A stretch of 64,000 nt of DNA. It comes from Klebsormidium nitens (lineage: Eukaryota > Streptophyta > Klebsormidiophyceae > Klebsormidiales > Klebsormidiaceae). The stretch lies in assembly GCA_000708835.1 (NCBI GenBank), contig DF236972.1, positions 295,478 to 359,477 of the forward strand. The letters run 5' to 3'. Numbering within the stretch: the stretch's first letter is position 1; each line of letters starts with the position of its first letter. The notes beneath the pieces are model-generated. The model saw only the letters and a list, made by a program, of their open reading frames with translations. It did no database searches and was not told the DNA's origin. Made by a program: the position numbers and the translations under genes. Positions 48,301-60,084 of this stretch are shown piece by piece.

Positions 48301-51058
48301 CTGGGCTTCGACAGAATCCTCAAACGGTGAGGGCTGCAGATTGGGTTCGAAAGCGGCGGAACAAAGTTTCTCGATCGCTGTTGCTTGTAAGAAGTAAACG
48401 GCCAGAATCAACGGGGACACCTGTTTCAAGAGAGCCGTTTGGAGGGTCCGGGGAAGAATGCTGGGTTCTGATAAGGTCGTGCCTTTTTCCAAAGCGTATG
48501 AAGCGCCTAACGGGAGGCTGACCCATACAGTTGTTTCGAGGGAAGTGAGTCAGCGGTTGTGCGCATTCAGAAAGGTTGAATGTCGCACTCTTTCGCATCT
48601 CGGGGCTGCAAAGAGGGGACTGTTCATTCTTAGCCAATCCAGCAGCCCAGATAGATTCGCACCAACAGCCGCCAGACGCAAAAAGGCTCGTACTTGTTCA
48701 TACTTCCAATCTTTCGGACTCTCGTGCAGGAAAACGGACCCCCAGCAGCGGCTGCTCCGGCGTCCGGCCGTGTCCGTCGTCAGCCAGGGTTGGGCGGAAG
48801 AGTCGCTGGCCCGGGGAGTAATGCTCAACGAGGCTGACTTCAGCATGAGGTCAGCATTCCGCTTTTTCCTGGGGCTCCGAAAAGCGCAGAAGCCTGGGTC
48901 CGCTTACGTCAAGACGACGCTTGCTAGTGCCGGTAGATGTAGCTCATGTTTCTGGTGCACTCTTCCATTTTTCGTGTGCGTCTTGTTCAAGTCTGAGAGG
49001 TACGTGGCGAGTTCTGGTTGCGTCCTCCTGAAAAGCGGGTTTCGTTTGAGTATTATGCGACAGGGCACGGATCTATTTCAACAGCAGTTCCAGCGTTCTT
49101 GATTTACGTGTGCAAAAGGTTGTCAATAGAACAGGACGGGACGATCGAAATAGAGTGAGCGAGCTTTGCTAGTTTGTGTGAGTTCTTGCGAAGTCACAGA
49201 AAAATGTTCCATCTGGGGAGCACGAGTTACCAAGGGTTATCCTTTTTGAAGTCCTGGCAGCCTCGAATCAGTGCTATTCAAATTCCAGTCAATGTGTCTA
49301 TGCGCTTGATCGCTTTTACATGCATCTGAGGAAGAAGTCGACTACGTGTGCGCCTTCCGCCAACCCAAGTCGTTGCATCCGCAATAGTCACGAGAAGAGC
49401 ACCGGATGACGAATATTCTTTCTTCATTAAAGCGAACATGTATGCCGACGCCATTAAGCGAAGTCGAAAACCTGGTGTTGTGCGACTGATTTGACTCCGA
49501 CTTCTCGCAATTCCGACTGCCATTCTGGTTCGGCCATTTGTTTTTCGCCTGCCGGCTTTGACGGTTCTCTACGTGTTCGTGTAACGATATTGACGACGAC
49601 GTGAGTAGCGCGTGGCATGGAAACTCTTCGACCTCAAAATGAGCGAAAGACGCCAAAGCGTAAAGCTGACGTCCAGTGGATTGACCTGACGCGTCCCGTG
49701 TTCTGATCCGCAGGCCTGAATCGGCGATCGAATGGCCCCAGACCGCCAGTCCCAGCGCCGCCTCAGGTCCCCACCCTTCGTCGGGCACAAATCGCAACCT
49801 GAAACCCTCCCAAAACTCCCCTCAACCAGCCCACGAGAGCACTGTTAGTGAGTCGAAGCTCCGAGCGACCCTCCAAACCCGACTGGAGACCGCCGCGGAG
49901 GCCCTGTCACGGAGTCTCCCTTGCACGGAAGATCGTAACCCACCTGAAAAACCCGCTGGTTTATTATTAAACCCGTCCCAAACCTCCCCGTCGGCCTCCG
50001 CTCAAATCCCAAGTCTGGAGCGGGTTAGTGACGCAAAGATAAGGCCGCCGGAACCCTTGTCTCAAAGCGGCTCGAACGCCGAGTCTCAAGTGGATTCGCA
50101 GTCGGCGAATCTACTATTACTCAGAAGGGTGGAGCGAGGTGCAAGTGGCGGCTTTAAGACGGGCGCCGACTGCGGTTCGGTGCAAAAAGCGGCAATGGAA
50201 CCGGGGCAGGATTCTGACCGATCAAACGGAACGGACGATGTCTTACATGGGCCGAAGAAGCTGCTTAACAACATTAATCCCGGGGAGCACGAATGGTGCG
50301 GAATACCGAGGATGGAAAGCTTGCTCGGCTGCAGTCTCGATGCCGAGTCGCAGGCGCAGACATCAGGGATAGCGAGTGCAGAGACCGGGGCTCAAGCCTC
50401 TAGAAGAGAGGCCGCCCCGTTGTCGAGCATCGACACTCAGCCTGCGACTTCTCTCAGGGGGGTAGATAGGGGGGGGCGCCGCGGCGTCTCTAAGGAACGG
50501 GCGTTTGGTTACGATTCCGGGCCGAGTGCAAATGTTAGCGAGAAATGTGCGTTGCCGACGCTCTGTTCTGCGGGGTGGATCAGCGGGTCGGACAGCGAGA
50601 AAGAAAATCCTGGGCGGCAGCGGCGGAATGGCAAACGGCCAGCGGAATGCGTTGCGGAAGCGCGCCGAGCGACGCTCGCGGCGGGCACGCGTACGCGCCC
50701 TTTGAGCGACCTGCCACTTGGAGCGGGGGCCGGGAATGACGTCACGCTGTCGTCACGGGCAGGAAAGAGGGCCAGGCCTGGCGCCGAGCTTGTTGACCAT
50801 AAGGCGTGCGCTGTGTTGACCTCACAGCCGTCGTCACCCCTCGAACTGGGGACAGTCCCCGGGGCTTTGCCTCCCAGTCACCGGGTGACCGCACCCCAGG
50901 TGAAAGAAGCGGTCGGGGGAAGCTTTGAGGTAGTCGGAGGGAGTTTGGACTCCGGGGTCAAGACCGCGGAGCAAACGAAAAGTGTGGGGGTGGGGTTCAA
51001 GCCGAAGAAAAAGGTATGTTACAGGGACGTCCTTTTGGGCTTCTCAGCTCCGAGGTAG
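33310..51058 (+). CDS. LIG4: DNA ligase IV (non-homologous end joining)
   Basis: ATP-dependent ligase that, with XRCC4, seals double-strand breaks. 25 exons, with phases agreeing at every junction and 4,029 nt in total (1,342 residues): 33310-33453, 33760-33933, 34741-34832, 35299-35384, 35803-35939, 36452-36526, 37084-37175, 37630-37695, 38325-38410, 39145-39182, 39581-39713, 40394-40469, 41381-41540, 42064-42122, 42495-42578, 42983-43075, 43716-43764, 44328-44415, 44939-45133, 45579-45804, 46402-46507, 47200-47339, 48162-48326, 48730-48849, 49714-51058. The nucleotidyl lysine is K247 in EHKFDGDR. Motif IV is DEGIVLKDL (401-409) and motif V is WLKVKPDY (422-429). BRCT1 is about 643-717; the XRCC4-binding linker (DGFGDSYDDDIEEVDL) is exon 21; BRCT2 is about 754-894. 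A 448-codon tail, mostly low complexity, ends in KPKKKVCYRDVLLGF, matching the plant LIG4 C-terminus. The ATG at 33310 is the first in frame and fits the homologous N-terminus. Confidence 0.93.
41145..41410 (+). repeat. Tandem copies of the exon 13 acceptor and start in LIG4 intron 12
   Basis: Exon-like starts preceded by a CAG acceptor occur at 41145, 41260 and 41381; the last is the real exon 13. The copies share ggacgagggc, ctcaaaga and, between them, acaaagatacatgaag and tgttctcatcatta. Copy 2 still encodes DEGIVLKDLASPY. Its 121-nt spacing means that splicing to it and reading through would hit a TGA at the start of the true exon. Confidence 0.85.
41855..42042. repeat. Minisatellite, three units, in LIG4 intron 13
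   Basis: Units start with agatgcgg at 41855, 41930 and 41997 (periods 75 and 67). They share gggttgaa/gggttaga, the catttgcagggctt block and the following gttagagag-like tail. Confidence 0.75.
43439..43510. repeat. 24-bp repeat, three copies, in LIG4 intron 16
   Basis: Three successive 24-bp units start at 43439, 43463 and 43487, each of the form agt-gacaaaacgctgac-aaca with a few substitutions. Confidence 0.85.
46061..46128 (+). pseudogene. Degenerate copy of the 3' end of LIG4 exon 20 in intron 20
   Basis: After an acceptor-like ttag, this stretch reads IHAAWLAESDIDGD in one frame. This parallels IIHTDWLAECDAQGE at the end of exon 20 (about 45740-45800), with ctggcggag and caggccga conserved at the DNA level. 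It lacks a donor in frame and runs into a stop (tag), so I read it as a decayed duplicate of the BRCT1 end rather than an exon. Confidence 0.5.
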
Positions 51059-53054
51059 GGTCTGCCTACGGACGATCGGACAGGCCTACACACCGTCGGC
51101 TAAGCATCGTTGCTAGAGCATGCAGCACTAAACATCGAAACACTTGCATTTTGCAACTCTCGCTGATGGCATACGGATCCGAGCAGATTTGGTTGTCAGC
51201 AAGCTCAGCGGCTGATGATGAGCTTGATCAATCTGGTCTGTTTGCACATACGGATCATGATCATGTGGTTGAGTCATTGCACCCTGTCAACGCAGTCACC
51301 GACAACGTACTGTGCACGCATCATCCAGGAATTGGCTAGCCTGGGCCGCCTGGACGGACGGTCGAATCTGCATGAGCTTATATACGTTATGCACTGATTA
51401 CGAGCCAAATATATGAGGCTATATAGTACAGCCTCAATTCGCAATTATCTGCACATACTAGCTCAGGCATTGGGCATTGTACTGTACATTATTATGGCAC
51501 ACGGGCCATACTATATGATAATTTGTCAACCATGCGCGCAGTTGGACTCGGCTCAGACTCGTTTTGCTATAGCCGCAATAATGGTTTACTTCACTTTTCG
51601 GCTTGGCTGAGGCTCAGGGAAACAAGCCTTTTCCCCCGGGCCCTCGACCGGGGTGTTTCCTCAAGGGGACTCTGCCGTCGGGTGACTGAAGCCCTGGGCG
51701 CACACTACAGACTGCGACAGACCATGATTCTGACTTGGCCGTTTGAGAGGCCCTGGTAGCCATCATGTGCATGGTGGTGTATACTTCTAATTTGAGCTTC
51801 TTCTTCAGAGAATGTATGCAACAACCAATCAGAGTTGTTGACAGAAGCTGGATGCTGAAAATGATCACTTGATTTCACTCAAAAAGGACCGTCTGATGTG
51901 TCTGCTCAGCTGCGTAATTTTGAGCAGGACATGCTATTTTGACCGATTTTGACCGATTTTGACCGATCGAAGGTCGTGAGTTACAGCTAGGAAAACCAAA
52001 GTGAATGGCCTTCCTTTTTGCATTTCTCATGATAACTTTCAAGGACGAACCACTTTGGAACAACTTTGGACGGCCATACTTTTGCTTGCTCTTCGAAATA
52101 GAAGTAAACCGACTTCAGGCCTCGCAAGGCGGCGGCCGCCATGCCAGAAAGTCACTAGGTGAGTTTGACTCATCTAGGTAGTGCAGACTGGGGACTTCAC
52201 CGTGTACCGAAGAGGACTCCGAATCTGCTCGCCAGGCGGGGCGAAAAGTGAAGTATGGTTGGAGGCTGGAATAGGGCCTGCATGGACGGTCCTAATAGTT
52301 CGAACTATAGGATCGTGTGATCACAATTGAGCATGCTGTCGCGGAAGGTCTCGCAGGCTCTGCGATATAGCACGTATTAAATTTTCATCCATTCATGAAT
52401 TGTTTATCCTAGAGGCCCGGCGGCTCAAGTTTTGATGCACGCGCGCGCGCCGCATTCCGTTCAGAGCAGTGATCTTGGAAAGAATGCCATGCAATTCAAT
52501 TCCGAGTTTGAAGCAACTCTGCACCATACCATCTTGCGGGGCCTGACACCATGGCGTTTGCTGTGACAGCTTCACATATGATTCGAGGAAAAAGAGCATA
52601 TGAAGCTGCAGGCTACAGAGTCATACATTTGCAGCAAACATAATCTGCCGCAAGGCGGCAGTGGACGTATTGCCATAATACATGCCCTGGCACATTTAAA
52701 AGGGTCCATTCTAAAGGTATGCATTCATCCAGAACACTCTGCCTTGGAAATGAAACAGATGTGGTGATTGCTTTAGCTCCGACTTCATAGCCGGACACCT
52801 TGACTGCATATGCAGAACCGCAACACGTGTGACAATTGTTCACACGATTTGTCCAAGGCCGACGTCCTATTTACAATTGACTGTAGCCCCGCTAGTCATC
52901 GCTCACTATCAAAGCTTCATCTGTTCGTTTATGTTACACTAAGGCAGTCCCAAAGAACCCCCCCCGCCAACACGCATGTTGTCAGCGGGCATCAGCACAA
53001 TCATCAGGCCAATGCTTGCAAAACAAGTACTCCGATACTTACACCTACGTACTT
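51059..53054. other. Convergent 3' spacer between LIG4 and histone H1
   Basis: No gene is supported. At 51937-51966 there are three perfect copies of the 10-mer ttttgaccga. The rest shows nothing distinct. Confidence 0.45.
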
Positions 53055-54922
53055 CTAAGTGGCTTTCGCAGGCTTCGCGGCTTTTGCTTTTGTTGTCTTC
53101 GGCTTGGCAGCTGCCTTGGGTTTTGAGGCGGCCTTAGGCTTAGCCGGGGCCTTAGCTTTTGTGGGGGTTTTAGGCTTCGCGGCAGTCTTGGGCTTTGCAG
53201 CGGCTTTCGGCTTAGCAGCAGCTTTCGGCTTGGCGGCAGCCTTTGGTTTTGTAGCAGTCTTGGGCTTGGGAGTGGCGGCCTTCTTAGGAGTGGTGGTAGT
53301 CTTGGGCTTCTTAGCAGCTGCACAAAACTTGCTGAAGTCAGCGAGTGGTTTTCGCTGCTCAACCGCCTCTCCGCCAGCTGTCATTTACAGAAGCAGATCA
53401 GATGCACCTTCAAATGTTCCAAATTCACCTCATCAAGACTCTACAGATCAGCTGCGGTCCCTTGACTGTCAAAAATCGTCCCTTGACTGTCAAAAACCTT
53501 CCATTCACGCCAGCTGTGATGCAAGTGCGACCAAATTGAGACACAGAGGCACCAAACCTTCCCCCGCTGGTCTGCCCCTGACTTGAATTCCATCACACTC
53601 TGACATTGCAACCATGCTCCCCAACCAAACAGAAGAAACTTAGACGCCGAGCCAACAGATCCACGCTCATGATGCACAAATCAGTACCCTGACGTCCAGA
53701 CAACCATGCCTACAAACCAAAGAAAGATGCCGTCTGCCCTACCTGGCTTCTTGGCAGGCGCGGGCTTCTTGGGAGCAGGCTTCTTCTTGGGGACCTTCTT
53801 GAGCTCCTCGCCGAGCTTGAAGCTGGCCTTGACCTTGACCAGCTTGCCGGACGCTGCCAAGTTCTTCAGCTGGTTGCCCAGGAGCTTGTGGTGGTTGGGA
53901 GGCAACTTGCCTGCCAGAGAAGTAGCTGACATCAGCCAATTGCATAGACTCTCCGAAAGATCTTGCAGATGCTCCTCGCTCAAGATTGTAAGGATCATCA
54001 GGCGTAGATACTTGCGTGCCCAGAGGAGCATCTCAAACCAGTCAACTGCACAGACTCTCTGTCGGAGAGAAGAGTTGATGTCCCTGGACTGCAACATAGG
54101 AAAGGCTGCTCAAGCATTTGAATGTTGTTCCGGAATGTGCACTTGGTTCTTGAGTGTCAAGCATATGTCCACAGTGAGTGAGCTGGAGAGCAGACACCAG
54201 CATGAGATGGGCAACTTAGTGTGCAGATTGCAGCAGCCGACTGCCTCCAGCATCCCCAGATGATCTACCATTGCTGATTAGAAGACACAGAATTGCAGAG
54301 ACTTGATGCAGCCCAAAAGGCCGTCTGCTGTCTTGTTCTATGACAAAAGCCTTTCAAGTTTCTTGACCTTGTCTCCAACACAAATTCCACCTGATCCTGA
54401 CCGGTTCCTTCCTCAGAATTGCATTACAATGCTCACCGGCGTAATGTTCGTCAATGTACTTCTCAATTGCTTGTGAGCTTGACCCTGTCCTGTCCTGTAA
54501 TGCAAGAAAGCTTCAATAAGCAAGTTGCTCCTTGCAGGCTCAAAGGGAACAAAGCAGGCGGATTGTGCTCAAAGTCCCAAATCAACAAGCAGATTCTCTC
54601 AAAAGCAGCTATCCTATCAGACTGGTAAAGTGCACCACTCACATTGAGGGTGACTTCGAGGACAGAAACACCACCGCGGAACTGAAGATTTCCAGAAGTC
54701 CTAGAACAGGATGCTCACCTTATAGTGGACAATCGCCTCTTTGATCATTTCTAGATAGGTGGGGTGTGCAGGAGGGCCCTTTGGCTTGGGCTCAGCCTTT
54801 GCCTTTGGTGCCTTTGGTGCCTTAGGCGCCTTAGGTGCCTTCGCCACCTTGGCTTTGGGGGCCGGCTTTGCTGTCTCCTCGGCCTTAGGAGCCTCAGCAG
54901 GGGCAGCGGCGTCGTCAGCCAT
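53055..54922 (-). CDS. Linker histone H1
   Basis: Four minus-strand exons, 54922-54719, 54494-54437, 53910-53743 and 53317-53055, have matching phases and give 230 residues. Residues 1-51 are an acidic-then-lysine/alanine N-terminal tail (MADDAAAPAEAP, then APKAPKAPK repeats). The winged-helix H15 globular domain covers about 52-125, shown by HPTYLEMIKEAIVHYK, DRTGSSSQAIEKYIDEHY, LPPNHHKLLGNQLKNL and ASGKLVKVKASFKL. The remaining C-terminal tail is built of KPKAAAKPK-type repeats that neutralise linker DNA. It binds the nucleosome dyad and compacts chromatin in the nucleus. Three introns are in line with plant-type, polyadenylated H1 genes rather than intronless replication histones. Exon 2 (58 nt) is short; it was located because the domain needs it. 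Identity is certain; borders are nearly so. Confidence 0.95.
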
Positions 54923-55250
54923 GTTTGCTGTTTGCTAAGCGAGCTGGAAGATGCGGAGTCCTGTACAGTGGAGAAGAGGGAGAGGAGCTTTCCTGACGTT
55001 GTTGAGAAGTGTTGAGAGGTCTTGCTTGATAGAAGCGTTTTGAAAAACGACAAGTGTTTTGCAAAAGCCTTTCCTTGCAAGAAAGACGTTTTGCCTGCAT
55101 GCCAAGGCAAGACTGCGTACGCTAGATTTTAGTCTCGCGGCGCCTCTCGGCTTAGCAAAGCGCGCGCGGCAGCGGGATGCTTCAATATCCCCGTACGACA
55201 CGACGCTGCGTCGAGCTCAAATTCAAATTTGGCTGCCAGCGCGGAGCGTT

Positions 55251-55260
55251 CTGATTGGCC
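55251..55260 (-). promoter_or_regulatory. CCAAT box upstream of histone H1
   Basis: GGCCAATCAG on the minus strand, about 330 bp upstream of the H1 ATG, in a GC-rich stretch (55130-55420) that looks like the promoter. Histone promoters often carry CCAAT boxes; function is inferred. Confidence 0.35.
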
Positions 55261-56091
55261 GAAAATGACACGCCCTTCAAACGCATCTCGATCGTCCGAT
55301 TTCTGACCTTCCAAATTGACTGAAGGTTGCCCGACCGTTCGATAAGGAGAACCCGACTGGGCCGCCTTAGCGGCGGCCAGAGGAACGCATAGAATGCTGT
55401 GCTCGTCGGCCGGCAAAGTAACGGGCGTGCAGACCTTTTATGGTTACCTGAGCATCCTTTAAGCTAAGAACATTCAAGTTAAGGCTCTCCTGGCTCCCTT
55501 CGTGTCTATCTAGGCTTGAAAGAAGGCAGACCAAGCTGTTGGAAAGCGGAGGACCGAGGACAACCAGATTTGATCATCAGGAGCGACAAAAAGGAGCCTG
55601 AACAATCTAGAAAAGATCATTTTCTTTATCAGACAATGGATGAGGGCCAAAAAGTACTTTTTAATGGTCTGAAGTTGCTTTCTTGTGTCCATTTTGAGAA
55701 AGTAGTGAGCCGAACATGACTCCAAGTTTCCAGCGAGCTTGGTCTTTGAGGGGTCGACCAAAAACACAAATAGCGAGACAGTATGTAGTCCTCCTTCATT
55801 GAAAATCATCAAAGGTGGTTCTATATTGTTTATATAGACATTCCGACTGATTTCTAAACTGAAAATGAAGGAAAGAAGCAGGCAACGCAGCGCGAAATAG
55901 GGAGAGAATGGCACACACCTGAAACATGGGAGGAAACAATCTGACAAGCGGACACGTCAGCAACGAAAACCCAGTTCCAGAGAAAGGTCTTTTGATGATT
56001 CATAATGTCTATCCCACATTTTAAAATGCCAAAAGAACCCTATTATCCATACGGAATGCTCAGAACATAGATAAAGCGACGCAGCAAGACA

Positions 56092-56353
56092 TAACCCGGT
56101 TGAGAAATTCAACTTGGGGCAAATGTGGGCAGGTGGATGTCGGAGAGACGTTTCATCACCTCGCGACAAACATTACCCGAGAACTATCTTTCATATCATA
56201 TTTACTAGGGTAAAAAGATGCTGAAAGCCGGAGAAAGTGGTTTAAGCACCGAGCATGAAAGCACAGAGCTCGGAATTGAGCTCAAAGAGACACATGGAAA
56301 CACCGAGGTGCCCTGTCCCCAGAGGGGTCAGCAAATGCGCCTCGACCTAGTTC
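56092..56353. repeat. Dispersed direct repeat, copy A
   Basis: Pairs with 57438-57709, 1,346 bp away in the same orientation. Shared blocks in the same order are taacccggt, gtgggcaggt, the gagacgt and cgacaaac/cgacagac blocks, gaaagcacagagct, gagctcaa, ggtgccctgtcc and cgacctagttc. Spacing between the two main blocks is 163 bp here and 164 bp in copy B. Confidence 0.75.
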
Positions 56354-57437
56354 TTTTTTGCTTTCTCCATGCACAGCATTGCATTTATTGTTCATTAGTA
56401 ACCTTTTTGATATGTTAGTTGCGGTTCCGACGTGTTTTGCCCATCCCGAGTGCTGCAGATTGTGGTAAAAGTGCAAGCAAGAGAAGTGGTGTCATTGCCA
56501 CGTGTCAGCTTGTGTCACCATTTGGTCGGATTCTGCTCTCTTGCTCGATCCCGCTCGGTTCCACCCATCATCTCTGGAATATTGGGTATTCTCATAGCCG
56601 GATCACATGGAGATTACGCAAAAATTTGGTTTACAGTGCATGCGAAGCGCGTGTTTTTCGCTGCACTGCCCAATCTGCAATTCATCAATATTTCCTTGAA
56701 ATTCTGCTGATTGTTCTCGGTCGAGCGCAGTTCTGCAGGTACGTCGCTGCAGTATTCTAGATCAAATCATCACAGGTACCTCAGATGAGCTTTTCATCCA
56801 TTTTCTACGGGTTTTTAACGGCTCGAAGAAGCTTTCTGATCCTGGAACTTCAGCATAAAAGGCTAAATTAAATCAGGAAAATAAAGTCCCTCAACTATGA
56901 TTGAGGCAAAATGTTTCTATTAGAGCAAGGGCCGAGAAATTTGACCGCAATCCCAGCTTGTTTACCTGATCTATTCAAATGTAAGCTGTTCTGGCGAATC
57001 ATTCTCCGCGCAAGCGACTTTTCCTCCTGCCAGACTCGGCAGCAGTAGGCAGAGCCGCGGTTCCGGGTTACGGTCAAACCCGCACTTTCGAAACTCTCGG
57101 TCGGACGGTCGGCACGCTTCGCCGACAGTCTTCGACGAATGTTACCTTAATTTGCTGATGAAGGTAACATTCTTGGGGGTGCCTACTAGCCATTTTAACG
57201 TTTAATTGCGGCTGGAATCTGAGTACAGTGAGTTTATAATTGCACAGGGCTTGGTTAACTGATTCTGAGAAGCAAGCCCACAATTGCAGACTTCTCTAAC
57301 CTGGGTAGGCAGAAGTCAGCAAGCCCTTCAGCCGCTTTTATTCTTGAACCTTTCCGAAGATCTCCATGGTTGTCAGCCTGAAAATATCCTCTTGCAGTGT
57401 CTTTCATTCTGGCCAAAACAGGAACACAGACGGTACT

Positions 57438-57709
57438 TAACCCGGTGGGGAAAAGTCACCCGGGGCTAAAGTGGGCAGGTTCCTTTCGAGGAGACGTCCG
57501 AGCATCTCGACAGACGAATAGACCTCGAAGACTTTTCAAAACAGGCTGTACTAATGCTATAAGATATGAAGTGCCCAAAAAAACTCATACGTGAAGGAGA
57601 GTGAAAGCACAGAGCTTGCAAATGAGCTCAAGAGGTACACATGAGAATACACTTGGGTGCCCTGTCCACCGGGGGTTCCGCCAAATGTGGCCCGACCTAG
57701 TTCGTTCTG
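57438..57709. repeat. Dispersed direct repeat, copy B
   Basis: Partner of 56092-56353, clearly diverged but collinear. The pair could be decayed ends (LTR-like) of a 1.6-kb unit or two copies of a short interspersed element. I see no TG..CA borders, primer-binding site or coding capacity between them. Confidence 0.75.
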
Positions 57710-60084
57710 AGATTGACCGGACACGCTTTTCCAATGTACCCTTGGCACTCAGTGTAAGATGTCATTTCTGCACTACTTCAAGTGCAGCAGGTTCTGATAT
57801 AAGCGCAGGCATTGAAGGTGGTGCCAGTACTGCCATGCACGTGTCACCAAGTTGACCAAGTTGTGTCAACCTCCGGTACGTCAGCTCAAGCTCTCTTGCT
57901 GGGGCTTCGTGACCTCTCGTCCAACTTATGTACAGTTGAAAATATTTGGAGCCCATCTTGATTCCAGTCCTTCAAAATAAGGTCTTACAATGCGTCCGAC
58001 GCATTATTTCACTGGCTAGTCATGACCTGACTCTGACGAGTGCCAGCTGGCAATAAGTTGAGCGACCAATACTCTTGAGGACATTGGGACGTACAGACAC
58101 ATTCTTGCGGACACTTTGGATTTCGAAACGTTGGAAGGATGAAAGAACTCGAATCAGCTCGTCACAATAGTATTCGTCTGCGTGTTTCTGAGAGCTGATC
58201 TAACGGGTACGTACACTAGTATACATTGGTGTGGTCAATCCAAAATTAATACATCATCATGGAACTAAGCCGAAAAAAAAGGAAGTCGAGGTGCTGAGCT
58301 CTGCACAAGACGGTTCCTTCAGCTGAGAAGAGAGCGAACAAACTAGTACATTAAAGCATCGCAATGACGCACAACTTGACAACTTAGGGGGTTGAATCTG
58401 GTCCGTCAAGCCGCTTCCCTTTTCGCCGCGCGCGCGAAGCCGCGGTTCGGCCGGATCGGACAGCCCACTGACCGTCCGATCGGCGGAGCCTACGATCGTA
58501 CGACGGTCGGAATGTCCACCGGCGCGCGCTCTACGCGGACTGCCCCTCAGCCTGACAAACGTCGCCTCGGGCCCTCCATTGGGCCCAGCTCAGCACTGAT
58601 TTGAGGACGTCAAACGACGCAGTGAACTGGTCTCCTGTATGACCTCTCTGTCTGTCTCTGAAAGGTTTCTCTCAGTTTGCAAGGGTGCGATTTTTTCATA
58701 CCGTCCGAAAAGCGAGCCCACAGAACCACAAGTGACGCGTACGATTTTTAAGTCAGCTGGATGCCAGGCAGCAAGACTGAAGATACTGACCTGTTGGTGA
58801 TCGAGCCACTAGTGCATTTTCGAGTCCTTTCCTTTGTTATGGTTTCCGCTCGAGATTCAGAACAGTTGCAGTTGTTCTCTTTTGAGGCCGGCATGGAGGC
58901 CGCTGTAAGCTGTAAGTAGCGGGTGCGAAAACACGTCTGAACTGGGCTTCAGGCGGTGCAAGTACATGAATGAAAACATCCTGCAAGCATGAACCCTACT
59001 GACGCCATACCCGGAATTAGGAATCGAACAACGTTGAATATGGTAGAATCTTATCCGCAAATCACGCAAGGTGACTCTGTCCAGAGCTTTCAACGTGTTC
59101 GAAATGATAATCGTAATTGGTCCTCCGAAGGGTTTGGATCGTCCGATCGGCTGATCGCTGATCGTCTACGTATGGGCTCATAACATCTCGTTCACTAGCC
59201 CTAGTCTGCCAATGGAATATCAAGCTGCCCACCATCCAACCTTGCATGTACAACAAGCGTATAAGGTCTACGCTCGATATTCTTCCCTGATAACGAGGTT
59301 CATACATATGTTTTCAAGGGACCATATTCTGCAACGGTCCCCGGTTCAGAGTCAGATTAAGCGTGATTATTCGATTGTTTGCAGCTATATAGCGTGCGCG
59401 GCGCACAAAAGCAGCACTCGCTTTACATTGATCAGAACTGGATGATCGCAGACGATCATGAAACGGTTTCGTCGCGACAGCAATTTGAAGGGCCCCTCCT
59501 CCATCTACCAAGCAGCCAGCATAGAGCCAGACTGATTCGGAGGCGGTTTTTGTGAACGTAATCAGCATAAAGTAAGTTTTGAGAGTCTGTGTTCCTTGAT
59601 AACCTGCTCTAAGCTCTGGAGGACGTCTGACCAGATAGTAGAGGTCACTTTAAAGGACCGAGCTCAACGCACATTGACTGTTCGTCCAGTTGACTCGAGC
59701 AATGTTTGAATGTCAACCCAATCATACGCGCCTCGCCTAACCGTCAGAAACCTTGGAAACTTCCTATACGTACAGTTGCCAACCGCTCGAAGAGCAAAGG
59801 AGCAACTTTTCTAAGACGGCGGATCCTCACAGCCCTCTAGCTGAAATCGTTCTCGTCACCGACTCGCTTCCTAACCTACTCTAGCCAGACCATGCCTGTA
59901 ACGTCATTCGATGCAAATTTTGGTTTCCCGCTCCTCTCAATCCCCCACGGTCGCGCCGTAAATCCGCCGCCTGACCAGAAAGTCGCCGCACTAGCCCGGT
60001 ACGCCGTCCGAAACGGAAGCCGATTCTCCACTCTAAGGAAAACCTCATCGTTAACAGAATCGTCTTTTTAACCCGCCGCCTAAC

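Larger units (their letters stand above)
55420..60084. other. Long intergenic spacer
   Basis: 4.7 kb with no confirmed gene. It contains the 265-bp direct-repeat pair. A GC-rich patch at 58392-58604 has a 70-codon plus-strand frame with arginine/proline-rich content and an acceptor-like ttag just before it, but no partner exon could be found; it may be an isolated exon or a CpG-rich remnant. Confidence 0.35.

Noticed and set aside
10698-51058. CTC1 and LIG4 as a functional gene cluster
   Set aside because: They lie on opposite strands with unrelated genes between them; eukaryotic proximity alone does not support a shared system.
53059-53586. 175-codon plus-strand hydrophobic frame (AFGLAAAFG repeats)
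   Set aside because: Antisense shadow of the lysine/alanine-rich tail of histone H1.
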